This document shows, in pieces, positions 8,669 through 17,953 of a stretch of 47,264 nt of DNA. Under the pieces are notes generated by a model. It ran no database searches, was not told the DNA's origin, and saw only the letters and a program-made list of their open reading frames with translations. Both the position numbers and the translations under genes were made by a program. Every line of letters starts with the position of its first letter. The stretch's first letter is position 1. The DNA lies in IMG/VR virus record IMGVR_UViG_3300023223_000304, positions 1 through 47,264 of that record; one strand, given 5' to 3'. Origin of the DNA: a virus.

Positions 8669-10018
8669 TTAAACTCTTTTTCTAAAGCTAAGCTCATCTC
8701 TTGCGATTAAAGGCGAAAAGATAGGCTCACCGTCGTTTTTACTATTACTAATGTCTTTCAGTGTAGCTACATCTGTATCAGCATTCCCTCCTAAGAAAGC
8801 AACTGTGAATGCACCCCATTGGTCTGATGATCCCAAGGAGAAACTAGCTGTACCTGTAGCTCCTGATGGAACTAATTGTTCTGAGAATCCTAACGTACAA
8901 CCATTAGTGGGTACATCAGTAGCCTCTAGCGCTTCCCTTCCAATCGTGTTTGATGGAAAATATTCTGATGTGTCACTAGGTAATTTTGTTGAATCCGATG
9001 CTGCGATCCTTAGAATCAGTGCATTGCCTGATGGGGATACAGTAGGGGCTATTGGTGCAATAGAAGTACCTGTGTTAATTGTTGAGATAACATCTTGTGT
9101 TGTTGTGATAAAGTTCCCATCCCATGTGCCCATAGTAGCTATAATGGTGTTGGTTTGATCTATCGCAAAATTATAAGTAGCAGGTTCGCTACTTGCGGTT
9201 CTACGATAAATCCATAATGAAGGTGTTGACGATGTACTAGGTAAGTCTCCATTGCCAATAGGATCCCATCCAGAAGGTGTGGTTACGACTGCTGGTGTTC
9301 CTGATGTATTTCCACCAGCACAAATAGCTGCTACCATTAAGTCTCCATCTGCAACAGTTGGAACACTTATGGTCACACTCGTTGATTCCACTGAAGCTGT
9401 CGTTGAGTCCTTATAATGTGTATTAAGAGAAGCATAATTATTAGGACTTGTTTCGTCCATAAGATGCCGTGCAACCAATCCATCTACAATTCCGTCATGC
9501 CCTCTTTGTGTGAATATAGAAGTGATTTCATCCTGAGGTAGAGCACGGTCATATATCCTTAAATCTCCAAAGAAACATTCACTATATGTGGAGCCTGAAT
9601 CATCTGAACGCCTACCAATATTAAAGTTATCTGCTACACCTGGCCCTAAGTTACCTAATGAAGCTCCTGATTGAGCAACTGCATCTAGGGAAAAACCTAC
9701 AGTGTCTGCGCTAGCGTCCCAAGTAATTACGATATGATATAAAACATCAGCACTAATAACTGAATCTACAGATAAGCCTCTTTGGGTAGTCGCATCTTCT
9801 ACCGCTACTCCAAGATTACCAGTTAGACTTCCAATAGCAATTTGAATATAGTTATCACTATCATTGATAATATCCAACATCCTCATAAAGGTTGCTTGCC
9901 CTGTAACATTCTGAAACTCAATCCACATTGAGATTGAAAAATCATTTGCTGCAATATTCGTCATTGGTGACGGCAAGGGGAATTTTCCAAAGCTAGTTGT
10001 ACCGTTAGTGCTTAGCAT
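8669..10018 (-). CDS. LamG/concanavalin-like virion protein
   Basis: 449 aa. Residues about 1-165 match a LamG-like jelly roll: FSISMWIEFQN, YHIVITWDASADTVGFSLD, FFGDLRIYDRALPQDEI (the last a very typical LamG end). Residues about 200-415 form a second beta-rich domain with VADGDLMVAAICAGG, TPSGWDPIG and FTVAFLGG, as seen in phage and surface-protein repeats. The ATG overlaps the upstream stop (TAATG). Likely a carbohydrate-binding decoration or fibre protein. Confidence 0.75.
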   Translation of the reverse strand: MLSTNGTTSFGKFPLPSPMTNIAANDFSISMWIEFQNVTGQATFMRMLDIINDSDNYIQIAIGSLTGNLGVAVEDATTQRGLSVDSVISADVLYHIVITWDASADTVGFSLDAVAQSGASLGNLGPGVADNFNIGRRSDDSGSTYSECFFGDLRIYDRALPQDEITSIFTQRGHDGIVDGLVARHLMDETSPNNYASLNTHYKDSTTASVESTSVTISVPTVADGDLMVAAICAGGNTSGTPAVVTTPSGWDPIGNGDLPSTSSTPSLWIYRRTASSEPATYNFAIDQTNTIIATMGTWDGNFITTTQDVISTINTGTSIAPIAPTVSPSGNALILRIAASDSTKLPSDTSEYFPSNTIGREALEATDVPTNGCTLGFSEQLVPSGATGTASFSLGSSDQWGAFTVAFLGGNADTDVATLKDISNSKNDGEPIFSPLIARDELSFRKRV

Positions 10019-10653
10019 TAGGTAAAGGATATTTTAAGTAAAAGCAACACCCAATCACCTGTCAGGGTGTCTCCACCATCGGCGGTGTCACGGGTCATTT
10101 CAAACTGCGTTACTTCACCAGCGGTAACACTGAGGGTTGATAGGGCAATTGTTTGAGTGTCGTCTTGGAAGAACTCAGTCGTTGTTGGCATTGAAACATC
10201 CGTCAAATCTGTAGCGGCTGTCCAAGATTGAACTGCTGCATTGTTTGGTATTCCTCTGTTGTATAATGAGCGAGCAACTGTCTGCGCTCCTGAAGGGCCT
10301 GTTTCAGCTCTTGAAATAGTGTTTAGAACTATGTTTGTCGCTGTTGCTGGTACAAGGATTGTGAACCCTACCCCTTCCTCTGTGGTGTCATCAAAGAGTC
10401 TTACGCTTATCCCGTTATTATTACTGTCTGCTGCTGCTGGAGCTAGTGCGTTAACTGTCCAATCAGAATTAACAGGGTTTTCAAATTGATCTGCAAAGAA
10501 TTGGAACTCTGGGAAGTTCGTGTAATCAACTACTAATCCTGCATCATCTTTAGTAGTCCATCTTTTTGTAGTTGAATCTATGTAACCCTCTGTATCCCCT
10601 GATGAAGGGGTTATTGGTTCAGTTCTATTAAGGAATGTAATTTTTCCTGACAT
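10018..10653 (-). CDS. Beta-rich virion protein, 211 aa
   Basis: Starts MSGKITFLNRTEPITPSSGDTE and resembles short phage particle proteins with an N-terminal strand hook followed by a beta-sandwich (VGFTILVPATATNIVLNTISR, WVLLLLKISF). Coupled to the LamG gene by a one-base overlap. Exact family unknown; decoration or fibre attachment is inferred from context. Confidence 0.6.
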   Translation of the reverse strand: MSGKITFLNRTEPITPSSGDTEGYIDSTTKRWTTKDDAGLVVDYTNFPEFQFFADQFENPVNSDWTVNALAPAAADSNNNGISVRLFDDTTEEGVGFTILVPATATNIVLNTISRAETGPSGAQTVARSLYNRGIPNNAAVQSWTAATDLTDVSMPTTTEFFQDDTQTIALSTLSVTAGEVTQFEMTRDTADGGDTLTGDWVLLLLKISFT

Positions 10654-10654
10654 A

Positions 10655-10915
10655 TTATATTAGGGCTAAGTCGCCGTTAAGTTCTAAAGTTCCGTCTAGT
10701 ATGAAGTCTCCTTTTACGATCATTTGTTGTTTAACTGGTACGGTTATCGTGTCTGCTGATTCTATTATGTTGTAAGAGAAGTTGATTCCTACGGTTGATA
10801 AGCTCTGGCCTGAATCTTTTATAGTATCCGATCCCGTTCCATCATATAGGGCAATGTTTCCATCTACACTTACCGCTGTTGACGAGCCTACTTTTTTAGG
10901 GCTGATTTCAAACAT
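10655..10915 (-). CDS. Small conserved fibre-tip-like protein, 86 aa
   Basis: The C-terminal segment KQQMIVKGDFILDGTLELNG is a strand-turn repeat often found in small phage virion proteins with a beta-helix-like tip. ATG at 10915-10913 overlaps the previous stop (TAATG). Role inferred only from composition and position. Confidence 0.6.
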   Translation of the reverse strand: MFEISPKKVGSSTAVSVDGNIALYDGTGSDTIKDSGQSLSTVGINFSYNIIESADTITVPVKQQMIVKGDFILDGTLELNGDLALI

Positions 10916-11295
10916 TAAGTTTCTGTTATGTGTACTGATCCATTAGCTGTTGTCCATATTCCTGTAATGATTCCTGTATAGATCGCCCCTGTTAATCTAG
11001 CTGAACCGTCCTTTACAAGTGCGCCCCCAAAGTCTGTTTCTGATGCACCTGTTCCCATTTTCATATAAAGAGTAGAGGCTGTTCCTGTGTCGTTTTTAAA
11101 GAAGAATGTTGCGCCTTTTCTTGCTGAGTTTGCAGGTAGTAGGGTGACTACTGTTGCACTTGCATTTACGGCTGTTGTAGCTGCGGTAGATACTGTTCCT
11201 GATGCTCCTCCGTTATCTACAGGAAGTGGATTACTACTTGTGATAGCATTTCCGTTCTCGTCTACCAGTGCTATTTCACTTGCTCGGTCTGACAT
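10915..11295 (-). CDS. Small virion protein, 126 aa
   Basis: Begins MSDRASEIALVDENGNAITS. Beta-rich with GATFFFKNDTGTASTLYMKMG, GSARLTGAIYTG and a VHITET end, like small phage particle proteins that make trimeric strands. It follows the coiled-coil gene directly (TAA immediately before ATG). No precise family. Confidence 0.6.
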   Translation of the reverse strand: MSDRASEIALVDENGNAITSSNPLPVDNGGASGTVSTAATTAVNASATVVTLLPANSARKGATFFFKNDTGTASTLYMKMGTGASETDFGGALVKDGSARLTGAIYTGIITGIWTTANGSVHITET

Positions 11296-12129
11296 TTAAA
11301 TGGGTGAAGTTAATCCAACATTTTTATAAAGGTTCTTTAGTTCTTTGGTTCGGTTGCTTACAGATTGCTCACGTTTTACAGTGGAGATTAATGCAAGCTT
11401 TGATCTTTCTAGTCGTGCCTCTGATTCTCTAACCTCTTCATCAAGTTTATGCTTGTCCTTCTGTAGCTTACTTACTTCATCCTCTAAACCTAGCTTATCC
11501 TTAGTCAGGGAGTTCATGCAGTTTTCTGCGTAGTCGGCTTCTTGTCCCATCTTTGTTTTAACTGTGCTTAGGTTTTCAATTTCTTTCTCTATAACAGCCT
11601 TGGCTCCTTCTTTTTCTTCTAGGACTTTATGCTTTACGGCGATTTGGTCATTGAGTACAGAGATTTCGCTAACGACCTTTTCTTTGTTGCGTTGGCATTC
11701 GTCCTTAACTTTCTTAGCCTCCTTAATCTCGAAAATATGTTTCTTGTTAAGACTGGTAAGAACCTCTTCATCCTTGGCGATTTCATAGCTTAAAGACTCT
11801 TTTACTTTAGCCTCAGCTACGATCTCTTTACCAAGTTTAGACTTTTCAACCTCTCGGTTCCTGATGATCTCATTAGCTTCACCAGTTTTTAACCTGATCT
11901 TGTCGAGTACATCGTTAGCCTTCTTCTGGTTAGCTTTGAAAACTTCCTTCTCATTCTCAATCTCTTTCTTGATCACCTCCTTAATATCAAGGCTTTGCTT
12001 TATAGAGTCTTCAAGGTTGTCCTTTCTAACCTGAATGGATTCAATTTCAAGCTTGGCTGAATTGATCTGATTAAGAATAATTTTTAAATCTTTCTCCTCT
12101 GGTTTCTTTTCTTTGCGTGTAATTCGCAT
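11296..12129 (-). CDS. Long coiled-coil protein
   Basis: 277 aa, almost entirely heptad-patterned charged helix (for example LSTVKTKMGQEADYAENCMN, KLGLEDEVSKLQKDKHKLDE). The N-terminus is basic (MRITRKEKKPEEK). No signal peptide or membrane segment. In a virion cassette this could be a fibre shaft or scaffold. No family recognised. Confidence 0.7.
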   Translation of the reverse strand: MRITRKEKKPEEKDLKIILNQINSAKLEIESIQVRKDNLEDSIKQSLDIKEVIKKEIENEKEVFKANQKKANDVLDKIRLKTGEANEIIRNREVEKSKLGKEIVAEAKVKESLSYEIAKDEEVLTSLNKKHIFEIKEAKKVKDECQRNKEKVVSEISVLNDQIAVKHKVLEEKEGAKAVIEKEIENLSTVKTKMGQEADYAENCMNSLTKDKLGLEDEVSKLQKDKHKLDEEVRESEARLERSKLALISTVKREQSVSNRTKELKNLYKNVGLTSPI

Positions 12130-12130
12130 T

Positions 12131-12520
12131 TTAGTTGTGGTTAATAGCTACCATTTTAACGGTTACGCTTCCAGCAGAACGAGCCGTTACTTCGGCTGTG
12201 ATGAAAGTAAGGGCATCAACATTAAGCTGAAACATCCTGTGATCATCGGTTCCCGCTGGAGCGATTCCAGTGTCACCGTCAATTGCTGCTCCGTCTTCTA
12301 CGTCAATTACTTCAACGGTATCCCATTGGTTAGTAGTGGTTTGAGCGGAAGTAAATGTGGGGGAAGTCTCAGCGATTGTTCCTTTGAATTTTACCGTAAG
12401 GTTTGCGCTATCAGCGGTGTCAAAGGCAATCATTACCTTATCGAAGTCGGCAACATCAATGCTGTTACCTACGCCTGTTGCTGCTTTTGCGTCTAGTACG
12501 GTGTATCTTGTTAAAGCCAT
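12131..12520 (-). CDS. Decoration-like protein, 129 aa
   Basis: Ala/Thr/Val-rich with strands VMIAFDTADSANLTVKFKG, WDTVEVIDVEDGAAIDG, RMFQLNVDALTFITAEV and GSVTVKMVAI. This looks like a small beta-sandwich head-decoration or accessory protein. Lies between two other predicted virion proteins. Function inferred. Confidence 0.6.
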   Translation of the reverse strand: MALTRYTVLDAKAATGVGNSIDVADFDKVMIAFDTADSANLTVKFKGTIAETSPTFTSAQTTTNQWDTVEVIDVEDGAAIDGDTGIAPAGTDDHRMFQLNVDALTFITAEVTARSAGSVTVKMVAINHN

Positions 12521-12528
12521 AGTATAAG

Positions 12529-13614
12529 TTAGTTATTTTGTATAATTTCCTCACCACCTCTGGCAAAAGCAGTGAATAATAAAAGCCCTGAAAGATCGTC
12601 TGATATTGTTAATGTGACTGTATCGTCTGACCTAGAATCTAGTATAATAGTTTCCTCGAACTCAATTCGTAATTTAATGAATGTGTTTGTTCCATCACTT
12701 ATCGCCGTTACAATATCCGTACCCCCTGTTATAAAGTCGCTTAACTGTTTTAAGTTCGCAGAAAATTTAATGACTCCATCGTTAACCCTTTGGAAAACTA
12801 CACCATTTGAAAGGGCGGTAACTCCTAAAATCTTGTCATAAGACAGTCCTTTCATTGTTCCACTAGCTACAGTAGCAGCGAGTGCGTCAGCCATTTCAAA
12901 TTCTACGGCTTTCATATGGAAGATTGTTCCAATAGGAGGAGCCATTGTGAAGACTTCCGATGCACCAGTTTCTTCAATCTGAACATCGTCTAGTCTGAAA
13001 GTAGGTTTAGACCCACCAGCTCTTTGAACAATTACGGTCAATTCGTCTACCGTTAAAGTGCTAACACCAAAGTCAGCCTTTGGAATAACAAAGTTTTGAT
13101 AAGCGTTTAAAATACCAGTATCTACATAATCATTTAGATTTATAGAATTTCCCAAGTCACCACCAGCTAATCTAAACTGTAAAATTATGTTATGGTTTCC
13201 TGAGTTGTAGGTTTCAAGTCTTAAAGCACCAGTAATGGTTGTGTAATTGCTCATGTCCGTAGTGGTCGCATCTGAGAAGAGCGCCTCATCATTGTTATTC
13301 ATATTTACAGCTGCAACACACTTAGTCCCATTATTGGGATTTGTTGTGCTAGCAAAGTCCCAAGTCCCCACGGTTGCTGAGCCTGTCCATCCTACCGCAT
13401 CCGTTCCATCAGTAATAAGCTCAGGAGTTCCTCCGAAAGATATACTTTGATTCATCGCTACCCCAAAAGAGTCGTTTAAAAAGGGTAGCAAAACTCCCGT
13501 TTTAATTACATAGTCCCTTGAGGTTACATGTAACGCATTAGGGTAATCGGTTCCGTTAGAAACCGTAGCTTGTAATTTTGACTTTGGGTCTATGATTACA
13601 GATTTTATACTCAT
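12529..13614 (-). CDS. Virion protein with carbohydrate-binding-like sandwich
   Basis: 361 aa. Residues about 80-215 have the run TGSATVGTWDF ... ITGALRLETYNSGNHNI ... FVIPKADFG ... PTFRLDDVQIEE. This ordering, especially FRLDDVQI, is typical of galactose-binding-like carbohydrate-binding modules. The C-terminal third (FHMKAVEFEMAD ... LKLRIEFEETIILDSRSDD) is a second beta domain. Possibly a glycan-binding capsid or tail accessory. ATG at 13614 overlaps the upstream stop. Confidence 0.6.
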   Translation of the reverse strand: MSIKSVIIDPKSKLQATVSNGTDYPNALHVTSRDYVIKTGVLLPFLNDSFGVAMNQSISFGGTPELITDGTDAVGWTGSATVGTWDFASTTNPNNGTKCVAAVNMNNNDEALFSDATTTDMSNYTTITGALRLETYNSGNHNIILQFRLAGGDLGNSINLNDYVDTGILNAYQNFVIPKADFGVSTLTVDELTVIVQRAGGSKPTFRLDDVQIEETGASEVFTMAPPIGTIFHMKAVEFEMADALAATVASGTMKGLSYDKILGVTALSNGVVFQRVNDGVIKFSANLKQLSDFITGGTDIVTAISDGTNTFIKLRIEFEETIILDSRSDDTVTLTISDDLSGLLLFTAFARGGEEIIQNN

Positions 13615-14204
13615 TATTGTTCTTTAGGGTCTTTTAAGTGACAAATTATGGCGCAGTACATGTTGGCTCCTCCACTGGTGTTAAGATCAATAGTGGCGCC
13701 TAGTGATTTTCCTTTAGGTAATTCCCAATCAATCGTAAAGAAAGAACGGCCTTCACCTAGTAAGAGTTTAGCGATGTCATTTCCACCTGTGATCGTTCCT
13801 CCATCCTTACCCTTGTAAACATCTGCCGCAAGTGTGTTGTCCGATCCGAAGTTTCGGTTTTGGTTCATATCAACAACAGTTGCATCTGAAACGATATTAC
13901 CCGCAGTCGGGTTTCTAATAAGGGTGAATAAAGCTGAATCGGTTACTGTTGCTGACCTTGTGAAAAGCCCAACAGCTATAGCGGTTATAATTAAAGTAGA
14001 ATCTTCGTTGTTCTTTAGGTAAATAACAGAGCTTGCCGCTGTTCCTGTGTAAGCTACAAGTCCCGTATTCAGATTGTACGAGTTCCCAATATCGGTAGCG
14101 CTCTCGGCTTCAGATTCTATAATAGCGTTAACAAAAAATCGATTGTTTTCATTAACCTTTACGCCGTGCGGTGAGCCTGTGCCTCCTTCAATTGCAATAG
14201 CCAT
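13614..14204 (-). CDS. Virion protein, paralogue of the next gene, 196 aa
   Basis: Beta-rich. Shares with the 194-aa gene upstream an N-terminal GTGxPxGxKVxxxNR element, a central YLKN(N/T)xD, and (L/I)(I/L)RNPTAGxxVSDA. The shared pattern continues through a G-G-x-x-x-T-G-x-(N/D)-D-I segment and a PKGKS(L/V)G motif. The two are therefore tandem duplicates that have diverged. Function unknown; likely a particle accessory protein. Confidence 0.65.
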   Translation of the reverse strand: MAIAIEGGTGSPHGVKVNENNRFFVNAIIESEAESATDIGNSYNLNTGLVAYTGTAASSVIYLKNNEDSTLIITAIAVGLFTRSATVTDSALFTLIRNPTAGNIVSDATVVDMNQNRNFGSDNTLAADVYKGKDGGTITGGNDIAKLLLGEGRSFFTIDWELPKGKSLGATIDLNTSGGANMYCAIICHLKDPKEQ

Positions 14205-14222
14205 AATATAATATTTTAGTTG

Positions 14223-14807
14223 TTATTCACTGTGGGTAGTTTCATAAACCTCCATTACACATTCCACCTCCATTGAGCTGTTTCCTGTTGGTGGCGTAAG
14301 CCTTAGTCCAACAGATTTCCCTTTAGGTATGATGGTAGATATTCCAAGTAATAGACGATTTGCTGCCGTTGTAAGTGACCTTAAAATGTCGTCTTGCCCT
14401 GTAAGGGTCTTAGCCTCTCCTCCTGAGTAAATCAAAGCATCTGGCACATCTGTTTTACCGAAGTGCATATTTGTAGGAGTAACAGCAGCGGCATCACTAA
14501 CAACAGTTCCAGCGGTGGGGTTTCTTAGTATTTCAACAAGTCCTTGTCCTGATCCTCCTGTACTTGCTTTTAGTAGGAAAACATAAAGACCTACATTAAG
14601 ATTTTTATCACCTGTGTTTTTTAAGTACATTAACCCACTTGCGTTTGCAGAGGTCAGAGTTACAAAGCCAGTTCCAATATTCCAAGTTTTACCCTGTTGT
14701 AAGGCTTCCTGTAGCTTACTTTCGCTAATACCATCAGTATGCAGCCTATTGTCTGAATCGACTTTGGCAAACATCCCTGTGCCTGTACCGTCTTTTATTT
14801 GAGCCAT
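14223..14807 (-). CDS. Virion protein, paralogue of the preceding gene, 194 aa
   Basis: Starts MAQIKDGTGTGMFAKVDSDN. Aligns with the 196-aa neighbour through VEILRNPTAGTVVSDAAAV and IIPKGKSVGLRLTPPTG, so both keep the same beta framework. The 18-base spacing and same strand fit one operon. No known domain name can be assigned from sequence alone. Confidence 0.65.
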   Translation of the reverse strand: MAQIKDGTGTGMFAKVDSDNRLHTDGISESKLQEALQQGKTWNIGTGFVTLTSANASGLMYLKNTGDKNLNVGLYVFLLKASTGGSGQGLVEILRNPTAGTVVSDAAAVTPTNMHFGKTDVPDALIYSGGEAKTLTGQDDILRSLTTAANRLLLGISTIIPKGKSVGLRLTPPTGNSSMEVECVMEVYETTHSE

Positions 14808-14813
14808 GTTATT

Positions 14814-15452
14814 TTAGTTAATGTTATTTTCGTCTAGTTTCACCTCATCTACTATTGAGGCATGAAGATTAGCAATGTCTAACCTTGTCAATATTTGCTC
14901 TAATAGGCAAATAATTCTTTCCTGATTTATGGCTGTTGAAGCCTCTCCATCATCAGCGCTTATCTCAATAGGCTCTGTTGCAGCCACATCTATCTTCTGG
15001 ATGTTATAAGTGACTGATTGAAGGCTTATACTATTGTCAGCCTTCTTTCCGTAGATCGTTCCGTTGGTATAGTCCACGCAATATTGACCGCTTGCGAAAC
15101 TTCCTGCTATTTTTTCTAGTCTTCCTGTTCCTGTTGCTAGGTCAGCATTCTCTGCATCAATCTCTTTAAACTCAACCTCTGTTGTTAATGCTGTGGATGA
15201 GAAACCAAGGGAGGTATCTAAGTCTGTTGCCTCCATTGCCCCCGAAGCATTCTTTATGTTGTTTTGGCTTAACTGAGCTTCTACCAGAGTTCCGCTTGTT
15301 TCTCCTATGTCTATAGTCCTAGCTCCTTCTGTCCAGTAATATAATTGCAATGACTCACCAGTAACCTGCTTGATTGTAGAAGACGTATTTTTGTCATCTA
15401 CAGGCATTCCCCTTTGGGGGGAGATGTTTCTGATTTTCTTTAGGTCGGTCAT
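14814..15452 (-). CDS. Unknown virion-operon protein, 212 aa
   Basis: N-terminus MTDLKKIRNISPQRGMPVDD. Central beta segment (YCVDYTNGTIYGKKADNSI, SVTYNIQKI) and a C-terminal helix (ERIICLLEQILTRLDIANLH). The final helix resembles oligomerising helices of small phage tail or head proteins. No family recognised. Confidence 0.6.
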   Translation of the reverse strand: MTDLKKIRNISPQRGMPVDDKNTSSTIKQVTGESLQLYYWTEGARTIDIGETSGTLVEAQLSQNNIKNASGAMEATDLDTSLGFSSTALTTEVEFKEIDAENADLATGTGRLEKIAGSFASGQYCVDYTNGTIYGKKADNSISLQSVTYNIQKIDVAATEPIEISADDGEASTAINQERIICLLEQILTRLDIANLHASIVDEVKLDENNIN

Positions 15453-15505
15453 TTTAAAGATTTAATCGAAGCCACCAGAGTGTATCTGATGACCTCTCAA
15501 AGTCT

Positions 15506-16426
15506 TTAGGTAGAAACTGTAGTAGGAACAAGAGCGCCTGATTCATCAACAGCGTTGACTACATAGTTCTCAATACAAAGTAGAGATCCTGGGTCAAAAG
15601 CAGTTTCTGGAGCAGTTGCGAACAAGGTTCCTAGAGAGTTGTAAGAAGCTTTACCAGTGAAAGCCACATTGATATCAATTACAAATCCAGCAGTAGTGTC
15701 AGAGTTGTAAATGTCGTTGTTGTTAATCACTAGGTTTACTCCAACAGCACCTTCACCGATGATTGCACCATCAGTAAAGTCACCTGATATAAAGTTGCCT
15801 TCAAGAGTAACTCCGTTACAAGCGTCTAAGCGAATAGCTTCGTCGCAACCAGCAACAACTTCTGCGATAAGACGACAGTTTTTAACCGTGGTGTCGTTTA
15901 CTGCATCAATGTCGATCATTGTTACAAAGTCATCACCTGTAGCATCCCAGTTCATTTCAATGTCTTCTAAGGTGATACCATCGGCATCAACATTTACACC
16001 AACCACAACGGCTGAGATAGAAGACACTAGGCGAATGTTCTTAAATACACAGTTAGCAGCATCTAGTTCGATTGAACCAGCAGTAGCGGTGTAAGTAAGA
16101 GTAGGTCGATTCTGACCAGTTCCAAGACCGATAATAGAAACACCAGCAACATCAACAACAAGAGAAGTAGCGGTGCTGATATTCTCAGCATGGTTAGGAG
16201 CAACAAGGATAATGTCTCCGTTGTTTGCCGTGCAAGCTCCAACGGCAGCATCGATAGTAGAGTATCGGCGAGCAACACCTTCTTGATCTTCGGTGTAAAG
16301 TCCGTCAATGTCGTTAAAGTTTGAGTTAGCAGAGTCAGCAACAAAGAAGACCTTACCAGTGGTAAAGGGTAGTCCAGCAGCCTGAGCCATGCCGTAGTTT
16401 GCATTTAAATTGTATAGTCCAGCCAT
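15506..16426 (-). CDS. Right-handed parallel beta-helix protein
   Basis: 306 aa. From about residue 50 it shows successive short rungs: GDIILVAPNHAENI, AGVSIIGLG, NCVFKNIRLVSS, DGITLEDIEMN, NDTTVKNCRLIAE, NGVTLEGNFISG and VGVNLVINNNDIYNS. These are typical of pectate-lyase-like beta-helices. No acidic catalytic cluster stands out, so binding is as likely as glycan cleavage. As the first large gene after the capsid operon it may form a head spike or fibre. Its leader is AAATTAAATTATT, with no Shine-Dalgarno. Confidence 0.75.
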   Translation of the reverse strand: MAGLYNLNANYGMAQAAGLPFTTGKVFFVADSANSNFNDIDGLYTEDQEGVARRYSTIDAAVGACTANNGDIILVAPNHAENISTATSLVVDVAGVSIIGLGTGQNRPTLTYTATAGSIELDAANCVFKNIRLVSSISAVVVGVNVDADGITLEDIEMNWDATGDDFVTMIDIDAVNDTTVKNCRLIAEVVAGCDEAIRLDACNGVTLEGNFISGDFTDGAIIGEGAVGVNLVINNNDIYNSDTTAGFVIDINVAFTGKASYNSLGTLFATAPETAFDPGSLLCIENYVVNAVDESGALVPTTVST

Positions 16427-16487
16427 AATAATTTAATTTAGTTAAATAAGTTGTACCGCCATCCACCGTTCTTATTTTGTGTCGGAA

Positions 16488-16844
16488 CTACGACAAGCTT
16501 TTACCAGAATTCCACTCCTCGATTGAGAAGCTGTACCCTGCAAAAGGAGTTTTACAATCTACTCGTCCGTTTAGGAGGCAGTAGGAAGTAACAGGAACTT
16601 TGCTAGTAGATGACCCAAGGTATTCACGAACGTTGAGTTCAACTTCGTGTTTAACTTCTTCAACTACTTTAGCTTTTCTAGCCTTTTTAGGTTTAACCTC
16701 TTTAACCTCCTCCTTAGGAGCTTCGGGAACCTCAACGGTTTCAGTAGCTTCAACGGGGACAGGTTCCTCTTCGGTTTCAGTAACCTCTTCGACTACTTCA
16801 ACTTCGGGGGCTACAACCTCTACGGCTTTTTCTTCTTTAGCCAT
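16488..16844 (-). CDS. Acidic/Lys-rich low-complexity protein with small C-terminal domain
   Basis: 118 aa. Residues 1-45 are repetitive Glu/Val/Pro (EVEVVEEVTETEEEPVPVEA) and 46-65 Lys/Glu/Ala. The C-terminal 45 residues (VREYLGSSTSKVPVTSYCLL ... SIEEWNSGKSLS) look folded. It lies just downstream of the capsid terminator. A disordered tether on a small domain suggests a head accessory; function unknown. Confidence 0.6.
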   Translation of the reverse strand: MAKEEKAVEVVAPEVEVVEEVTETEEEPVPVEATETVEVPEAPKEEVKEVKPKKARKAKVVEEVKHEVELNVREYLGSSTSKVPVTSYCLLNGRVDCKTPFAGYSFSIEEWNSGKSLS

Positions 16845-16868
16845 GATATAAGAGTTAATTTATATAAA

Positions 16869-16888
16869 GGGGGTAGTTGCCTACCCCC
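16869..16888 (-). terminator. Rho-independent terminator after the capsid gene
   Basis: Minus-strand RNA forms GGGGGTAG-GCAA-CTACCCCC, an 8-bp stem with a GCAA tetraloop, followed by TTTATAT. It lies 22 bases past the major capsid stop and probably reduces readthrough into the accessory virion genes. Confidence 0.75.
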
Positions 16889-16910
16889 CGCATTACTTCT
16901 TGGGAGAAGC

Positions 16911-17918
16911 TTAAGCAGTACCATCTCCAGAACTGAATTTGATCCAACGTCCACCTACAGTAGCGATACCGTAAGAACCACGAGTGGTAAATGTCCAGTC
17001 CTCAGTAGAAACTTCCTCTGCATTTGATCCTGCACTTGGAGAGTTCATGAATGGTTCCTCTTGGATTGCAAGATAAGCACTTGAATCGCTAGAAGAAGCA
17101 ATACCCCAATACTTAGCCTTGGTTGAATCAGGTGCACCTAGTTTGTCGGTAGCAACACGATTAAGGATAACGTGACGGTATTTACCAGAGTAAACATTTA
17201 CTACACCTTCATTAGGAGCAGAAACTTTAGCACTAGATTGTAGAAGCTCACGAGCAGTGTTGATCGTATTAGGATCATCGGTGGTGTAGATAATATCAAA
17301 TGAACCAGTCATCTTTTCTCCGAACTGATTGTAAGTTTCCTCAACAATCAATTTTTCCATACCTTCCAAGGCACCCTGAGAAAGCTGAGGGTTATTAGCT
17401 AGGCGGTTACGGTAGGTAGTAGCTGAACCTTTAAGGGTATGAGCAGTGTTGAAAAGAGAAAGAGTATCACCTGTACTGATATCAACAGAAGCTCCGTCCA
17501 TATCGGTGTAAGTAGTAGCGGTTCCAAAGGTAATACGATGAGCAAGATCAAGGTCAAGACGTTGGCGAACCTGACGACTTAGAGTTGTAAGACCTGAAAT
17601 AACATCGTTGTACTTGTTACGTTTGCGCATTTCTACAGTAATAGAAATATCAAGACCACGGCGAACCAAGGTAAGAGTCTTGTCAAAACCTTGTTGCACC
17701 TTAGCTTGTTCTGCTTGATCTCCTTCGTCCTTATTAAGGGCGTACTCTTGACCATCAATTTCAGAATAGTTTTTGGTGTCTCCTGTGTGGTTAGGAATTG
17801 GGTCGTTTTTAAATAGACCTGAATTCCTCATAACATCGGGTAATGATGCTTGGTTTTTTTCCCAGATCACTTTCGCAAGTTGCGTCATGGCTGGTAATGT
17901 AGCTGTATTTAATTGCAT
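16911..17918 (-). CDS. Major capsid protein (HK97-fold type)
   Basis: 335 aa. The helical start (TLPAMTQLAKVIWEKNQASL) is followed by acidic/polar E-loop-like sequence (GQEYALNKDEGDQAEQAKVQ) and LVRRGLDISITVEMRKRNKY. A spine-helix-like region (LTTLSRQVRQRLDLDLAHRI) comes next, then an A-domain-like end (YRHVILNRVATDKL ... GSYGIATVGGRWIKFSSGD). Length and order (portal, scaffold, decoration, capsid) agree. No protease gene precedes it and a separate scaffold exists. Assignment is confident by context, the exact clade is not. Confidence 0.85.
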   Translation of the reverse strand: MQLNTATLPAMTQLAKVIWEKNQASLPDVMRNSGLFKNDPIPNHTGDTKNYSEIDGQEYALNKDEGDQAEQAKVQQGFDKTLTLVRRGLDISITVEMRKRNKYNDVISGLTTLSRQVRQRLDLDLAHRITFGTATTYTDMDGASVDISTGDTLSLFNTAHTLKGSATTYRNRLANNPQLSQGALEGMEKLIVEETYNQFGEKMTGSFDIIYTTDDPNTINTARELLQSSAKVSAPNEGVVNVYSGKYRHVILNRVATDKLGAPDSTKAKYWGIASSSDSSAYLAIQEEPFMNSPSAGSNAEEVSTEDWTFTTRGSYGIATVGGRWIKFSSGDGTA

Positions 17919-17953
17919 AGTTTAAAATAAAAGTTAATAGAATAAAGCGGTTA

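Noticed and set aside
8751-9158. Long plus-strand frames in the virion genes (also 5131-5478, 15711-16094, 45141-45581)
   Set aside because: Antisense shadows of Thr/Ser/Ala-rich coding sequence; no leader and no operon fit.
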